A DNA stretch of 64,000 nt from Sphingomonas sp. SUN039 (GTDB lineage: Bacteria; Pseudomonadota; Alphaproteobacteria; Sphingomonadales; Sphingomonadaceae), in assembly GCF_024758725.1 (NCBI RefSeq), contig NZ_CP096972.1:3268001-3332000 (forward strand), given 5' to 3'. The translations under genes were made by a program, and so were the position numbers. This document shows positions 8,597-15,789 of this stretch, piece after piece. Under the pieces are notes generated by a model, which was given only the letters and a program-made list of their open reading frames with translations, was not told where the DNA came from and ran no database searches. The stretch's first letter is position 1. Every line of letters starts with the position of its first letter.

Positions 8597-8710
8597 TTCC
8601 TTTGTGCCTTCGTGAGCTTCGTGTGAACAAACGGCACACTGTCGCGACCGGTACGCGGCGGAGAACGTGAGACGACGGTTCGCACGAAGCTCACGAAGGC
8701 TCAAAGGAAG
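8597..8710. repeat. inverted repeat, family P2
   Basis: Arms TTCCTTTGTGCCTTCGTGAG... (8597-8628) and the reverse-complement-like ...CTCACGAAGGCTCAAAGGAA (8678-8710), about 30 bp each with a few mismatches around a 50-base centre. A further single arm lies at 9436-9469. It may act as a transcription stop for the cyclophilin unit. Confidence 0.7.
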
Positions 8711-8776
8711 AAGGGATTGGGGCGCTGCGCGCGACGTTGTGCCGCCCGAACGCCACGCGCTCCGTCATGTGATAAT

Positions 8777-8820
8777 GTTCTTAATTTGTTCTTGACAGAC
8801 ATAACCAGATCGGTTATCAG
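8777..8820 (+). promoter_or_regulatory. promoter with LexA-type box and palindromic operator
   Basis: GTTC-N7-GTTC (8777-8791) matches the alphaproteobacterial LexA (SOS) box exactly. It abuts TTGACA (8792-8797), followed at 17-base spacing by TATCAG (8815-8820). Between and over the -10 lies a perfect inverted repeat ATAACC-N5-GGTTAT (8801-8817). The arrangement suggests a tightly repressed forward promoter. No protein gene follows; the transcript would be the structured stretch to about 9260. Confidence 0.45.
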
Positions 8821-8824
8821 AACC

Positions 8825-9260
8825 CGGTCTCGGCCTAAACGCCCGCGCAGCGTGGCGGCCGGGATGCGCGGGCGGGGCTTCGGCTCTGTCTGCGACATGC
8901 GGCCGGCGCGGAGTCATCCGGTTTCAAACCGATGCATCGTCGCCGGATCGTCACCGGTCCAGCCGTTCGGTCAACCGCAACGCCCGCTGGACGTCCGGCA
9001 CGGCCAGGCCGCTCCTTTCAGGGGGAGGCTTGCCGGTCGTCGGTCCCGCCGCGTGCGGGACTGCGCCGGTCGTTCGACCCTCGCACCCCTCATGGTGCGG
9101 GCAGCGGGGTCAGGATCGACATGCCGACGTCGCCACATTTCATGACGAGGCAGGACCAGCGACGACACGGCACTCTCCCAAGTGCCTAGACGGGGATGCT
9201 TGCCCCTAAAACAAGCGTCCCGCCCGGATGCCCGTGGCAGGACGCGCCGGCCGCAATTTC
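8825..9260 (+). ncRNA. candidate structured non-coding RNA
   Basis: No convincing coding frame covers this stretch, but it contains a series of perfect short stems: GCCCGCGCA/TGCGCGGGC (8841-8849 with 8865-8873), GTCCCGC/GCGGGAC (9043-9061), CGCACC/GGTGCG (9082-9099), GGCACT/AGTGCC (9169-9186), GGGG/CCCC (9192-9206) and GCGTCC/GGACGC (9215-9245). A good promoter lies just upstream. I compared it by eye with RNase P, tmRNA, SRP and common riboswitch consensus features and found no match; 6S RNA cannot be excluded. In such GC-rich DNA some stems arise by chance. Confidence 0.35.
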
Positions 9261-9320
9261 GCGCGGGGTAGCTGCGGAGGGAGGCGTGTGTCTGTCGATG
9301 TTGGAGATTTCAGCAAGAAG

Positions 9321-9395
9321 GGGCTTCGACAAGCTCAGCCAAGTCGGTTGGGGGGACAGGCTCTCAACCCGACTTGGCTGAGCTTGTCGAAGCCC
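9321..9395. repeat. inverted repeat, family P3 copy 1
   Basis: Near-perfect 30-base arms: GGGCTTCGACAAGCTCAGCC... (9321-9350) and its reverse complement (9365-9395), differing by one inserted base. The arm ending GAGCTTGTCGAAGCCC recurs at 51359-51386. Short non-coding palindromes of this type are scattered in many sphingomonad genomes. Confidence 0.8.
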
Positions 9396-9435
9396 TTCGC
9401 TTTCGCCGCGTACCTGTTGCGACAGCGCGCAGTGC

Positions 9436-9469
9436 GTTCACACGAAGCCCACGAAGGCACAAAGGAAGG
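9436..9469. repeat. single arm of repeat family P2
   Basis: GTTCACACGAAGCCCACGAA... matches the right arm of the P2 inverted repeat at 8678-8710 with few differences. It ends about 20 bases before the stop codon of the LysR gene and may be a decayed copy. Confidence 0.6.
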
Positions 9470-9490
9470 ATCAGAGCATTGCGAGCGGAA

Positions 9491-10372
9491 CTATGCCGCC
9501 ATCGCCCCCACCAGCCAGTCGTGGAACAGCTTTACCGGGCGCGTTTCCAGCGCGCGGGGGCGGCAGACGAACCAGTAGCTGTAGGGGCTTTCGACCTCGA
9601 CATCGAATACCCGGGTCAGGCGCGGGTCCTGCGCGCTCGACAAATGGCTGCCGTGCATGAAGGCGACGCCCAGCCCCTGCGCGGCCGCGTCGAGCATCAA
9701 CTGTCCCGAATCGAACAGGTCGATGGCGGCGGGCTCGATCGTCTTCAGCCCGGCGGCCTTGCGCCATTCCTCATAGGTGTCGGGCATGTCGCGGTGCAGG
9801 AACACCGTAACGCCGGTCAGCTGTCCGGGATCGGTCAGCGGTGCGCCGTCGACCGACAGGTCGTTCGACGCAATGGCGAAAACCTCGTTGCGGTCGAGCC
9901 GCTTGGCGTAAAGCGCCGGTTCGATCTCGCGGGCCAGCACGATCGCGGCATCGATGCCGTCGCCCAGCCGCGCGGTGGCGTGGCCGCCGGTATCGATGTC
10001 GAGATGGAGCGAGGGATGCGCCGCGCGCAGTTCGGGCAGACGCGGCATCAGCTGCTGCGAGGCGAACAGCGGCAGCACGCCGAGCCGCAACCGCATGATT
10101 CCGCCGATTCCGGCAATCGTCTCGATGGCGTCGGACAGCTGGTCGATGGCAGGAGCGACGAGTGCCAGCAGACGGTCGCCATCGGCGTTCATCGCCAGCG
10201 CATGGTGCCGCCGTTCGAACAGCGGCTTGCCGATGAAGCGCTCGAGCGACTGCAACCGGCGGCTGAGCGCGGGCGACGACAGCGACAGTTCCTCGGCAGC
10301 GGCCTTGACCGATCCGGTGCGCGCGACCGCAACGAACGCTTCGACTCCTGACAGCGATGGCAGACGTCGCAT
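9491..10372 (-). CDS. LysR family transcriptional regulator
   Basis: A 293-residue LysR-type regulator. The N-terminal winged helix-turn-helix runs over about residues 6-64 (GVEAFVAVARTGSVKAAAEE, then LSLSSPALSRRLQSLE), followed by a linker helix and the substrate-binding-like effector domain. It looks GcvA-like. The ATG at 10372 has GGGAG 8 bases upstream; an ATG five codons earlier is possible. A LysR-type T-N11-A palindrome (TTGCA-AGA-TGCAA, 10453-10465) lies upstream, and the divergent unit it faces is a short RNA with a strong terminator rather than a protein gene. The effector is unknown. Confidence 0.9.
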   Translation of the reverse strand: MRRLPSLSGVEAFVAVARTGSVKAAAEELSLSSPALSRRLQSLERFIGKPLFERRHHALAMNADGDRLLALVAPAIDQLSDAIETIAGIGGIMRLRLGVLPLFASQQLMPRLPELRAAHPSLHLDIDTGGHATARLGDGIDAAIVLAREIEPALYAKRLDRNEVFAIASNDLSVDGAPLTDPGQLTGVTVFLHRDMPDTYEEWRKAAGLKTIEPAAIDLFDSGQLMLDAAAQGLGVAFMHGSHLSSAQDPRLTRVFDVEVESPYSYWFVCRPRALETRPVKLFHDWLVGAMAA

Positions 10373-10452
10373 CGTCCTTGCTCCCATTCCTACTGGCAGC
10401 GCCGGATTATGCCGCGCTGCACCATGTCCATTGAGCCTTACACAGGTGAAAG

Positions 10453-10465
10453 TTGCAAGATGCAA
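10453..10465. promoter_or_regulatory. candidate LysR-type binding site
   Basis: TTGCA-AGA-TGCAA, a perfect palindrome of the T-N11-A class used by LysR proteins, 80 bases upstream of the LysR gene. If the divergent small RNA starts near 10519, the site is centred near -60, the usual position for LysR recognition sites. A second palindrome, TTTCGCA-CT-TGCGAAA (10488-10503), could be an additional operator. Confidence 0.45.
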
Positions 10466-10518
10466 TCAACGCAACCTCGATTATTCTTTTCGCACTTGCG
10501 AAAGGTTATGCTGCACTG

Positions 10519-10595
10519 CACATAGAACAGGCCTTTCAGGCATCCTCTCCTAAAAACTTTCAAGGCCCGGTCGGCAACGACCGGGCCCTTTTTTT
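10519..10595 (+). ncRNA. candidate small RNA with anti-Shine-Dalgarno motif
   Basis: A short forward transcript is implied by a strong terminator with no gene before it. The predicted RNA of about 60-77 nt has a small stem GCCT-TTC-AGGC (10531-10541), an unpaired stretch containing CCTCTCCT (10544-10551), complementary to AGGAGAGG-type ribosome-binding sites, and a terminator stem. This layout is like that of alphaproteobacterial small RNAs that target ribosome-binding sites. The start is uncertain; TATGCT at 10507-10512 is a possible -10. It is divergent from the LysR gene. Confidence 0.55.
10564..10595 (+). terminator. intrinsic terminator of the small RNA
   Basis: Perfect 10-bp stem GGCCCGGTCG/CGACCGGGCC closed by a GCAA tetraloop, followed by C and seven T (10589-10595). 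The T tract is on the + strand, so it ends forward transcription; it overlaps the stop codon of the minus-strand MFS gene. Confidence 0.88.
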
Positions 10596-11877
10596 ATGCT
10601 TCGCGCCTTTGCAGCCGCAAAATGGCGTAGATCATCAGCGCGACCGACATCGTTGCCGCCGCCAGATAGGGCAATGGCCGCCAGATTTCGTACATGCCGA
10701 TGCCGATCGACGGCCCCAGCACGAACGACGCGCCGTTGACCGACGTCACCCGCCCCGCCACCGCGCCTTGCAACTCGGGACCCACGGCCAGCGACGATCC
10801 GGCGGTATAGCCGGGCCGGGCAAAGCCGAATCCCGCCGAGGTCAGCCCGAACGCGACGGCAAGCCCATAGAGAGTCGTCGATGCGCTGATAATCAGGCAG
10901 CCCGCTGCCCCCAGCGCCAGCCCCGTAATGACCAGCGCGCGCGGCTTCATGTCGAGCAGCGGGATCAGGCCCCATTGCACGAGCAGCGCGGCGAACGCGC
11001 CGGTCATCAGCACGACGCCGACCGCCTGTTGGCCCAGCACCGGATCGATCGCGAGCCGATCGAGGACGAGAAAGCCCATCGCCTGCCCCGCCATCGCCTG
11101 GGCATGGCCCATCACCAGTCCTACCAGCATCCACGGCCAGATCCGCGAATCGGTCAATTTGAGCATCGCGTTCGAGGGTTCGGAAACCGCCGCCGTGACA
11201 CTCGCGCCCGTCAAATTGCCGCCGATGGAAGGGTAGCTGGTCGCCGCCCCTTTGGCCGTGCTCCCCGGCGCATCATTGGGCAGCATGATCCATGTCGTCG
11301 TCAGCACGACAAACCCACAGGTCGCGAAGAAATAGGCGGGCCCCGCAAGGCCGACGCCCGGCAGGACGAAGAACGGTGCCAGCGCCGGACCCAGGATCGT
11401 GCCCAGTCCGAAGGCCGAGGCGAGCAGGGTCAGGGCCTTGGTCCGCTCCTCGCGCGTCGTCCGCGACGCCAAAATGGCTTGCGCAGCCGGGGGAGCGGCA
11501 GCCCCGAACAGTCCGTAGATCATGCGTGCCCCGACGAAGGCGGCAATCGTCGTGATCGGCCCGATCAGGCCATGGATACCGATCGTCAGCGAAATCGCAC
11601 ACAGCAGCACCGACACCGAAAAGCCGGCAAGACCGGTCAACACCATCCGCCGCCGCCCGGTCTGGTCCGATTTGCGTGCCCAGATCGGCGCGGCAATCAC
11701 CCAGACCAGCGCCGACACCGAAAACGCGACCGCAATGACGCTGTCGGGAATCTTCAGCGAGCGGCCGATGGCGGGCATCACCGACTGTAGCGCCGTATTA
11801 CCGGCACCGATGACCAGCATGACCATGAACAGCAGCGCGAAATCGCGGTCGAGTTTGGGGCGCGCGGGAAATTGCAT
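10594..11877 (-). CDS. MFS transporter (TetA-like)
   Basis: A 427-residue major facilitator with about 12 transmembrane helices and the motif A loop WARKSDQTGRRRMVL between helices 2 and 3 (about residues 66-80). The N-terminal half ([20 protein letters not shown]) and the helix 5 GPALAPFF region resemble drug/H+ antiporters of the Tet subgroup; the substrate is unknown. The start at 11877 lies 80 bases inside the preceding phospholipase D-like gene, so the two genes are read from one transcript in different frames. Confidence 0.85.
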   Translation of the reverse strand: MQFPARPKLDRDFALLFMVMLVIGAGNTALQSVMPAIGRSLKIPDSVIAVAFSVSALVWVIAAPIWARKSDQTGRRRMVLTGLAGFSVSVLLCAISLTIGIHGLIGPITTIAAFVGARMIYGLFGAAAPPAAQAILASRTTREERTKALTLLASAFGLGTILGPALAPFFVLPGVGLAGPAYFFATCGFVVLTTTWIMLPNDAPGSTAKGAATSYPSIGGNLTGASVTAAVSEPSNAMLKLTDSRIWPWMLVGLVMGHAQAMAGQAMGFLVLDRLAIDPVLGQQAVGVVLMTGAFAALLVQWGLIPLLDMKPRALVITGLALGAAGCLIISASTTLYGLAVAFGLTSAGFGFARPGYTAGSSLAVGPELQGAVAGRVTSVNGASFVLGPSIGIGMYEIWRPLPYLAAATMSVALMIYAILRLQRREA

Positions 11878-13099
11878 GGGTCCGGCGATAGGCGCGGGCG
11901 GGCGCGTTAGTCGACCCCGATATGAAGCTGCGCGTCACATTGGGGTCGAGGATGGCGACGAGGAAATAGCACAGGGCGTTGCGGACCCGGTCGGGGACGC
12001 TGGCGATCCCGCTGAATTCGGCCAGCCGCCGTTCGCGCGACGCCGCGACCTCGCCATCGACATAGCCGCGCATCGCCGCCGCAAAGCCGGCATCGTCGAT
12101 CCGCAACATGATCTCGAGGTTGAGGAACAGGCTGCGCGGGTCGAAATTGGCGCTGCCGATATGGACGATATCGTCGATCACATAGAGTTTGGTGTGGAGG
12201 CGGCACGGGGCGTATTCGAACACCCGCGTCCCTTTTCGCAATAGGCCGGGAAAGGTGAAGCGCGCCGCACCGATGGTCGTTGCGTTGTCGGTCTTGCCCG
12301 CCGTCACCACCCGCGCCTTGCCCCGCTTCGCTACCCGGTCGATCAGGCGGGTGAAGCGCGGCGTCGGCGCGAAATAGGCGGCGACCAGCGAGGCGTCGGT
12401 CGCGCGGAGCAGATCGTCCCGCATCGCGCGCAGCCAGGGCGACAGGCGGCGGACCGGCCCGCCGTGAAGCCAGCGTACGGCCCCTTGCGGATTGCTCCAC
12501 GCGGCGAGCGCCGCGCGCAAATCGCGCATCTTTGCTTTCGGCGTGTGGGTCCAGTCGAACAGCGTATCGAAATAGCCGGTCAGCCGTTCGGCTGCCGGAC
12601 CGTCGATTCGCAGCCCCAGATCGCGCCATGCCGTCGCGCCTTCATCGGCGAAATAGGCATCGGCGACGTTGAACCCGCCGATCAGCGCGCGGCCATCGTC
12701 GGCCAGCGCCATTTTCTGGTGGTTGCGGAGCAGATAACGCCGACCGAATCGCGGAATGAACGCGCACACATCCACCCCTGCTTCCTTGAGCGGAGCTAGA
12801 AATGCGTCGTCGCCAGTCGTGTCGCTGCCGAACCCGTCGACGATCAGGCGGACTGCGACGCCCCGGTTGGCGGCATCGATCATCGCCTCGCGCACCCGCG
12901 TTCCGGCACTGTCCTCGGCGAAGATGTAATAGAGCAGGCGCAGCGACGTCCGCGCGCCCTCGATCAGCGCGATCAGCGCGTCGAGCCGCGCCGTCCCGCG
13001 CACCAGCACGGTCAGGGTGTTGCCGTCGATGGTATGGCGGATGGTCACCGGACGGCTGTCGCGGCTCGGGTCGCGCTTGACAAGGTTGCGTTTCGGCAC
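11798..13099 (-). CDS. phospholipase D-like / cardiolipin synthase-like protein
   Basis: A 433-residue protein with two HKD motifs: [18 protein letters not shown] (about residues 127-144) and [19 protein letters not shown] (about 301-319), the twin active sites of the PLD superfamily. It may be a cardiolipin synthase or another phosphatidyl-transferring enzyme; there is no obvious N-terminal membrane anchor. The start is a GTG at 13099. The last 35-40 residues (after about NVTRSFISG) overlap the MFS gene, are Arg-rich and look unconserved, which suggests the ancestral stop codon was lost. rpoZ is divergent, 58 bases away. Confidence 0.85.
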   Translation of the reverse strand: MPKRNLVKRDPSRDSRPVTIRHTIDGNTLTVLVRGTARLDALIALIEGARTSLRLLYYIFAEDSAGTRVREAMIDAANRGVAVRLIVDGFGSDTTGDDAFLAPLKEAGVDVCAFIPRFGRRYLLRNHQKMALADDGRALIGGFNVADAYFADEGATAWRDLGLRIDGPAAERLTGYFDTLFDWTHTPKAKMRDLRAALAAWSNPQGAVRWLHGGPVRRLSPWLRAMRDDLLRATDASLVAAYFAPTPRFTRLIDRVAKRGKARVVTAGKTDNATTIGAARFTFPGLLRKGTRVFEYAPCRLHTKLYVIDDIVHIGSANFDPRSLFLNLEIMLRIDDAGFAAAMRGYVDGEVAASRERRLAEFSGIASVPDRVRNALCYFLVAILDPNVTRSFISGSTNAPARAYRRTHAISRAPQTRPRFRAAVHGHAGHRCR

Positions 13100-13157
13100 C
13101 GCCGCTGCTAGGCGCTCGCGCTTTCCTGCATCACCCAGACCTCGAGGATTTCAGCCG

Positions 13158-13502
13158 ATGGCGCGCGTCACAGTCGAAGATTGCGTCGACAAGATTCCCA
13201 ACCGATTCGATCTCGTCCTGCTGTCGGCGCAGCGCGCGCGGCAGATTTCGGGCGGGGCTGAGCTGACCCTCGACCGCGACCGTGATAAAAACCCGGTCGT
13301 GGCCTTGCGCGAAATCGCCGAAGAAACCGTCATGCCCACCGAACTGATGGAAGCGCTGATCGGCAACCTGCAAAAGGTTCAGGTCGACGACGACGACGCT
13401 GTCGACGAGATGGGCTCGCTGAGCCAGTCGGCCGAAGCGCTGCGCCTGACTGCGGCTGCGCCTCCCAGGAATCAGAACCTTGGCGCGGATTACGACGGAT
13501 AG
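13158..13502 (+). CDS. rpoZ: RNA polymerase omega subunit
   Basis: A 114-residue omega subunit starting [28 protein letters not shown] (shown in part by [12 protein letters not shown] and [12 protein letters not shown]), which carries the conserved helix contacting the RNA polymerase beta-prime subunit, followed by [12 protein letters not shown]. The C-terminal tail is acidic (VDDDDAVDE). The ATG at 13158 follows a GAGG sequence. Omega helps assembly of RNA polymerase and forms part of a ppGpp site in proteobacteria. There is no spoT gene beside it in this window. Confidence 0.95.
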   Translation: MARVTVEDCVDKIPNRFDLVLLSAQRARQISGGAELTLDRDRDKNPVVALREIAEETVMPTELMEALIGNLQKVQVDDDDAVDEMGSLSQSAEALRLTAAAPPRNQNLGADYDG

Positions 13503-13704
13503 CGCGCTGGAATAGCGCAAGCTATTCCTGCAGACGCTACCGTCCGGACGGCGGACCGAAGGTTCCGACCGACGGCGCGGCTTTGCCGCGACGCGTTATT
13601 ATCTCCTGAAAATACCGCCGTGGCAAAGCCACGTCGTCAGTCGGCTTGCAGCCGCTGGCCGCGCTTGCGCGAGGGCGGATTAGCGCCGCTAATCCGTGCC
13701 CGCC
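13503..13704. other. gene-free spacer with hairpins
   Basis: About 200 bases with no gene. It holds GAATAGC-GCAA-GCTATTC (13510-13527), a hairpin without a T tract that may still end rpoZ transcription; an imperfect inverted repeat with CGGCTTTGCCGCG near 13578 and GTGGCAAAGCCACG near 13618; and a palindrome GGATTAGCG/CGCTAATCC near 13677. I see no promoter. Confidence 0.5.
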
Positions 13705-14196
13705 CTACGCGACAGCCTTCAGCTTCACCGCCTCCAGCGGCTTCACGTCCTCGGCATGTGCCCAGCACAGGTCGTGAAGGTCGAGGATACGGCCATCGTG
13801 CGACAAGATGTCTATTTTGCGGATCGGCTGGTGGTCGCGCAGGTCGACGAGCACCGGCGTCGAGGGGACGCCCGATTCCCATTTTTCGCCCCATTGGCGC
13901 AGCGCCAGCATCGCGGGAAGCAGCTCGGCGCCCTTTTGCGTCAGCCGGTATTCCACCTTGCGCCGGTCGTCCGCCATCGCTTCGCGCGACAGGATGCCGT
14001 GATCGACCAGCCGTCCCAGCCGGTTGGCCAGGATGTTGCGGGCGATCCCCAGCGTCGACTGGAATTCCTCGAAATGGTGCAGGCCGTTGAATGAGGCGCG
14101 CAAGATCAGGAACGACCAGCGCTCGCCCATCGCCTCGAGCGCAGCCGGCAGCGCGCAATCGGCGAGTTCGCGCAGATTTTCTTTCAGATGTCCCAT
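13705..14196 (-). CDS. HxlR family transcriptional regulator
   Basis: A 163-residue winged-helix regulator of the HxlR family: CALPAALEAMGERWSFLILR (about residues 14-33) is the family signature with the conserved Cys, followed by FEEFQSTLGIARNILANRL (recognition helix) and a wing with DDRRKVEYRLT. The C-terminal extension of about 60 residues is longer than in minimal members. The ATG at 14196 has AAGG upstream; an earlier start would add 22 unconserved residues. It is divergent from a small secreted protein gene, the likely target. The conserved Cys suggests redox or electrophile sensing, which is inference. Confidence 0.88.
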   Translation of the reverse strand: MGHLKENLRELADCALPAALEAMGERWSFLILRASFNGLHHFEEFQSTLGIARNILANRLGRLVDHGILSREAMADDRRKVEYRLTQKGAELLPAMLALRQWGEKWESGVPSTPVLVDLRDHQPIRKIDILSHDGRILDLHDLCWAHAEDVKPLEAVKLKAVA

Positions 14197-14243
14197 AGCG
14201 CCTTGAAACCTATCGTAATTTTGCCGCGACACCAACAGCCAAA

Positions 14244-14258
14244 AAATATTGCAGTGCC
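14244..14258. promoter_or_regulatory. candidate HxlR operator
   Basis: Around 14250 the intergenic region holds TTGCAGTGCCGCAA, an inverted repeat with TTGC/GCAA half-sites, and TTGCAA again near 14275. It lies between the divergent HxlR and secreted-protein genes, where autoregulation would act. No footprint-like consensus supports it beyond symmetry. Confidence 0.3.
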
Positions 14259-14334
14259 GCAACAGTTTTTGGTTGCAACTTAAAATCTAACGGAGTAAGT
14301 AGTGATTCGCAACTGGAAATGAAAGGACCTCCCC

Positions 14335-14652
14335 ATGTTCCGTTCCAACACCCTGATTTCACTCGCTGCCGCCGCACTTTCGCTCGGCGTTTCGCTGCCC
14401 GCTTCGGCCCAGACGCCGACCTATCGCGCCGTCCCGGTCGTGAAACTGGCCGTCGCCGACAATGTCGTCATCGGCGAAACGCTGTGGAATTGCGGCACTG
14501 CGGGATGCACCACGTCGAAGGCGACCTCGCGTCCGGCCATCGTGTGCGAACAGACCGCCAAGAAGTTCGGCAAGCTCGAAAGCTTCACCGTCGGCACCAA
14601 TAATTTCGACGATGCCGCGCTCGCCAAGTGCAACGCCAAGGCCAAGGCCTGA
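14335..14652 (+). CDS. CC_3452-type small secreted protein
   Basis: A 105-residue protein with a signal peptide (residues 1-25, ending PASAQ) and the core TLWNCGTAGCTTSKATSRPA (about residues 50-69), plus a conserved CEQ and a C-terminal KCN. This Cys pattern is that of the CC_3452 family of small exported proteins of Caulobacter and sphingomonads, whose function is unknown. AAGGA precedes the ATG. It is divergent from the HxlR regulator, and a strong terminator follows. Confidence 0.75.
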   Translation: MFRSNTLISLAAAALSLGVSLPASAQTPTYRAVPVVKLAVADNVVIGETLWNCGTAGCTTSKATSRPAIVCEQTAKKFGKLESFTVGTNNFDDAALAKCNAKAKA

Positions 14653-14690
14653 TCGTTCCGGCGCGCTTCCTTCCCTGAGTGCGCCGTCTT

Positions 14691-14727
14691 GCGGGGTCGC
14701 GACCATTGTCGCGGCCCCGCTTTCTTT
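14691..14727 (+). terminator. intrinsic terminator
   Basis: GCGGGG-T-CGCGAC, loop CATT, then GTCGCG-G-CCCCGC, followed by TTTCTTT. The stem has one internal mismatch. It ends the secreted-protein transcript just upstream of ribF. Confidence 0.7.
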
Positions 14728-14740
14728 ATAGGCGGCTCCC

Positions 14741-15679
14741 ATGCAGCGGTTGCGCGGGGATGAAACGGTCGAAGGCCCTTTGCGCGGCGGCATCGTCGCG
14801 CTTGGCAATTTCGACGGATTCCATCGCGGGCATCAGGCCGTGGTCGGGCGCGCGGTGGCGCTGGCGAGATCGCGCGGGGTTCCGGCCATCGTCGCGACGT
14901 TCGACCCGCACCCCGTCAGCTATTTCGTGCCCGACGCGCCGCCGTTCCGCCTGACCAGCCTCGACCAGCGCCAGCACCTGTTCGCCGGGGCCGGGGCGGA
15001 CGTGATGCTGGTGTTCCGCTTCGACGGGGAGCTGGCGGGGGTCAGCGCGGCGGATTTCATCACCGACCGGCTGATCGCGCGCGCAGGCGCGACGGGGGTG
15101 GTCACCGGCGAGGACTTCACTTTCGGCAAGGGACGCGGCGGTAACACGGCGGTGCTGGCGGAGACCGGCGGCGCGCACGGCCTGACCGTCGAGACCGTCG
15201 GACCGGTCGACGAGGACGGCGAGACCATCTCGTCGAGCCGCATCCGGGCGGCGTTGCAGGCGGGCGATTGCCCCACGGCGACGCACCTGCTGACCCGGCC
15301 TTTCGCCATCCGGGGCCGGGTGCAGCACGGCGACAAGCTGGGCCGCACCATCGGTTTTCCGACCGCGAATGTGGACATGGGCGACTATCTGCGCCCGCGT
15401 TACGGGATCTACGCGGTGCGCGGGCGGCTGGCGGATGGACGGGTGTTGGACGGTGCCGCGAATCTCGGCGTGCGTCCGACGTTCGACCCGCCCAAGGAGT
15501 TGCTCGAACCCTATTTCTTCGACTTTGCAGGCGATTTGTACGGGCAGGAGATCGAGGTCGAGTTGCACGCCTTCATCCGGCCCGAGGCGAAGTTCGACAG
15601 CCTGGACGCGCTGACCGCGCAGATGGAGAAGGATTGCGGGGCGGCGCGCAATCTCCTTTTGTCGTCAGCCCGGACTTGA
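14741..15679 (+). CDS. ribF: bifunctional riboflavin kinase / FAD synthetase
   Basis: A 312-residue RibF that makes FMN from riboflavin and then FAD. The N-terminal nucleotidyltransferase has VALGNFDGFHRGHQAVV (about residues 24-40) with the HxGH motif, and ISSSRIRAAL (about 166-175, the ISSTxxR motif). The C-terminal riboflavin kinase domain has IGFPTANVDMGDYLRPRYGIY (about 205-225; seen as GFPTAN). The last codons and the TGA lie inside a palindromic repeat (15669-15743), which probably replaced the original 3' end. ileS follows after 110 bases. Confidence 0.95.
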   Translation: MQRLRGDETVEGPLRGGIVALGNFDGFHRGHQAVVGRAVALARSRGVPAIVATFDPHPVSYFVPDAPPFRLTSLDQRQHLFAGAGADVMLVFRFDGELAGVSAADFITDRLIARAGATGVVTGEDFTFGKGRGGNTAVLAETGGAHGLTVETVGPVDEDGETISSSRIRAALQAGDCPTATHLLTRPFAIRGRVQHGDKLGRTIGFPTANVDMGDYLRPRYGIYAVRGRLADGRVLDGAANLGVRPTFDPPKELLEPYFFDFAGDLYGQEIEVELHAFIRPEAKFDSLDALTAQMEKDCGAARNLLLSSART

Positions 15680-15743
15680 TCCGGGCCTAGGCTTCTTCGT
15701 CACAGCCGACCAAGAAGAAGCCAAGCCCCGGATCAAGTCCGGG
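15669..15743. repeat. inverted repeat, family P4
   Basis: Arms CCCGGACTTGATCCGGG... (15669-15700) and ...CCCCGGATCAAGTCCGGG (15709-15743), also pairing AGGCTTCTTCGT with ACCAAGAAGAAGCC. The element begins inside the last codons of ribF and supplies its stop codon. It could also act as a transcriptional stop or mRNA stabiliser. Confidence 0.8.
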
Positions 15744-15789
15744 GCGACGGTTGGAATTATGTCCCTAAGCCGCTAACCGCCCCCACAGC

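Noticed and set aside
8717-9189. Open frames in the gap after the cyclophilin gene
   Set aside because: They have no ribosome-binding sites, odd Arg/Ser-rich composition and overlap many stems; a non-coding role fits better.
8825-9260. RNase P RNA, tmRNA or SRP RNA
   Set aside because: The GAGGAAAGTCC core of RNase P, an AANDN-type tag frame of tmRNA and the SRP GGAAG loop were looked for on both strands and not found.
9374-10351. Forward open frame opposite the LysR gene
   Set aside because: The minus strand encodes a complete LysR helix-turn-helix and effector domain; the forward frame shows none.
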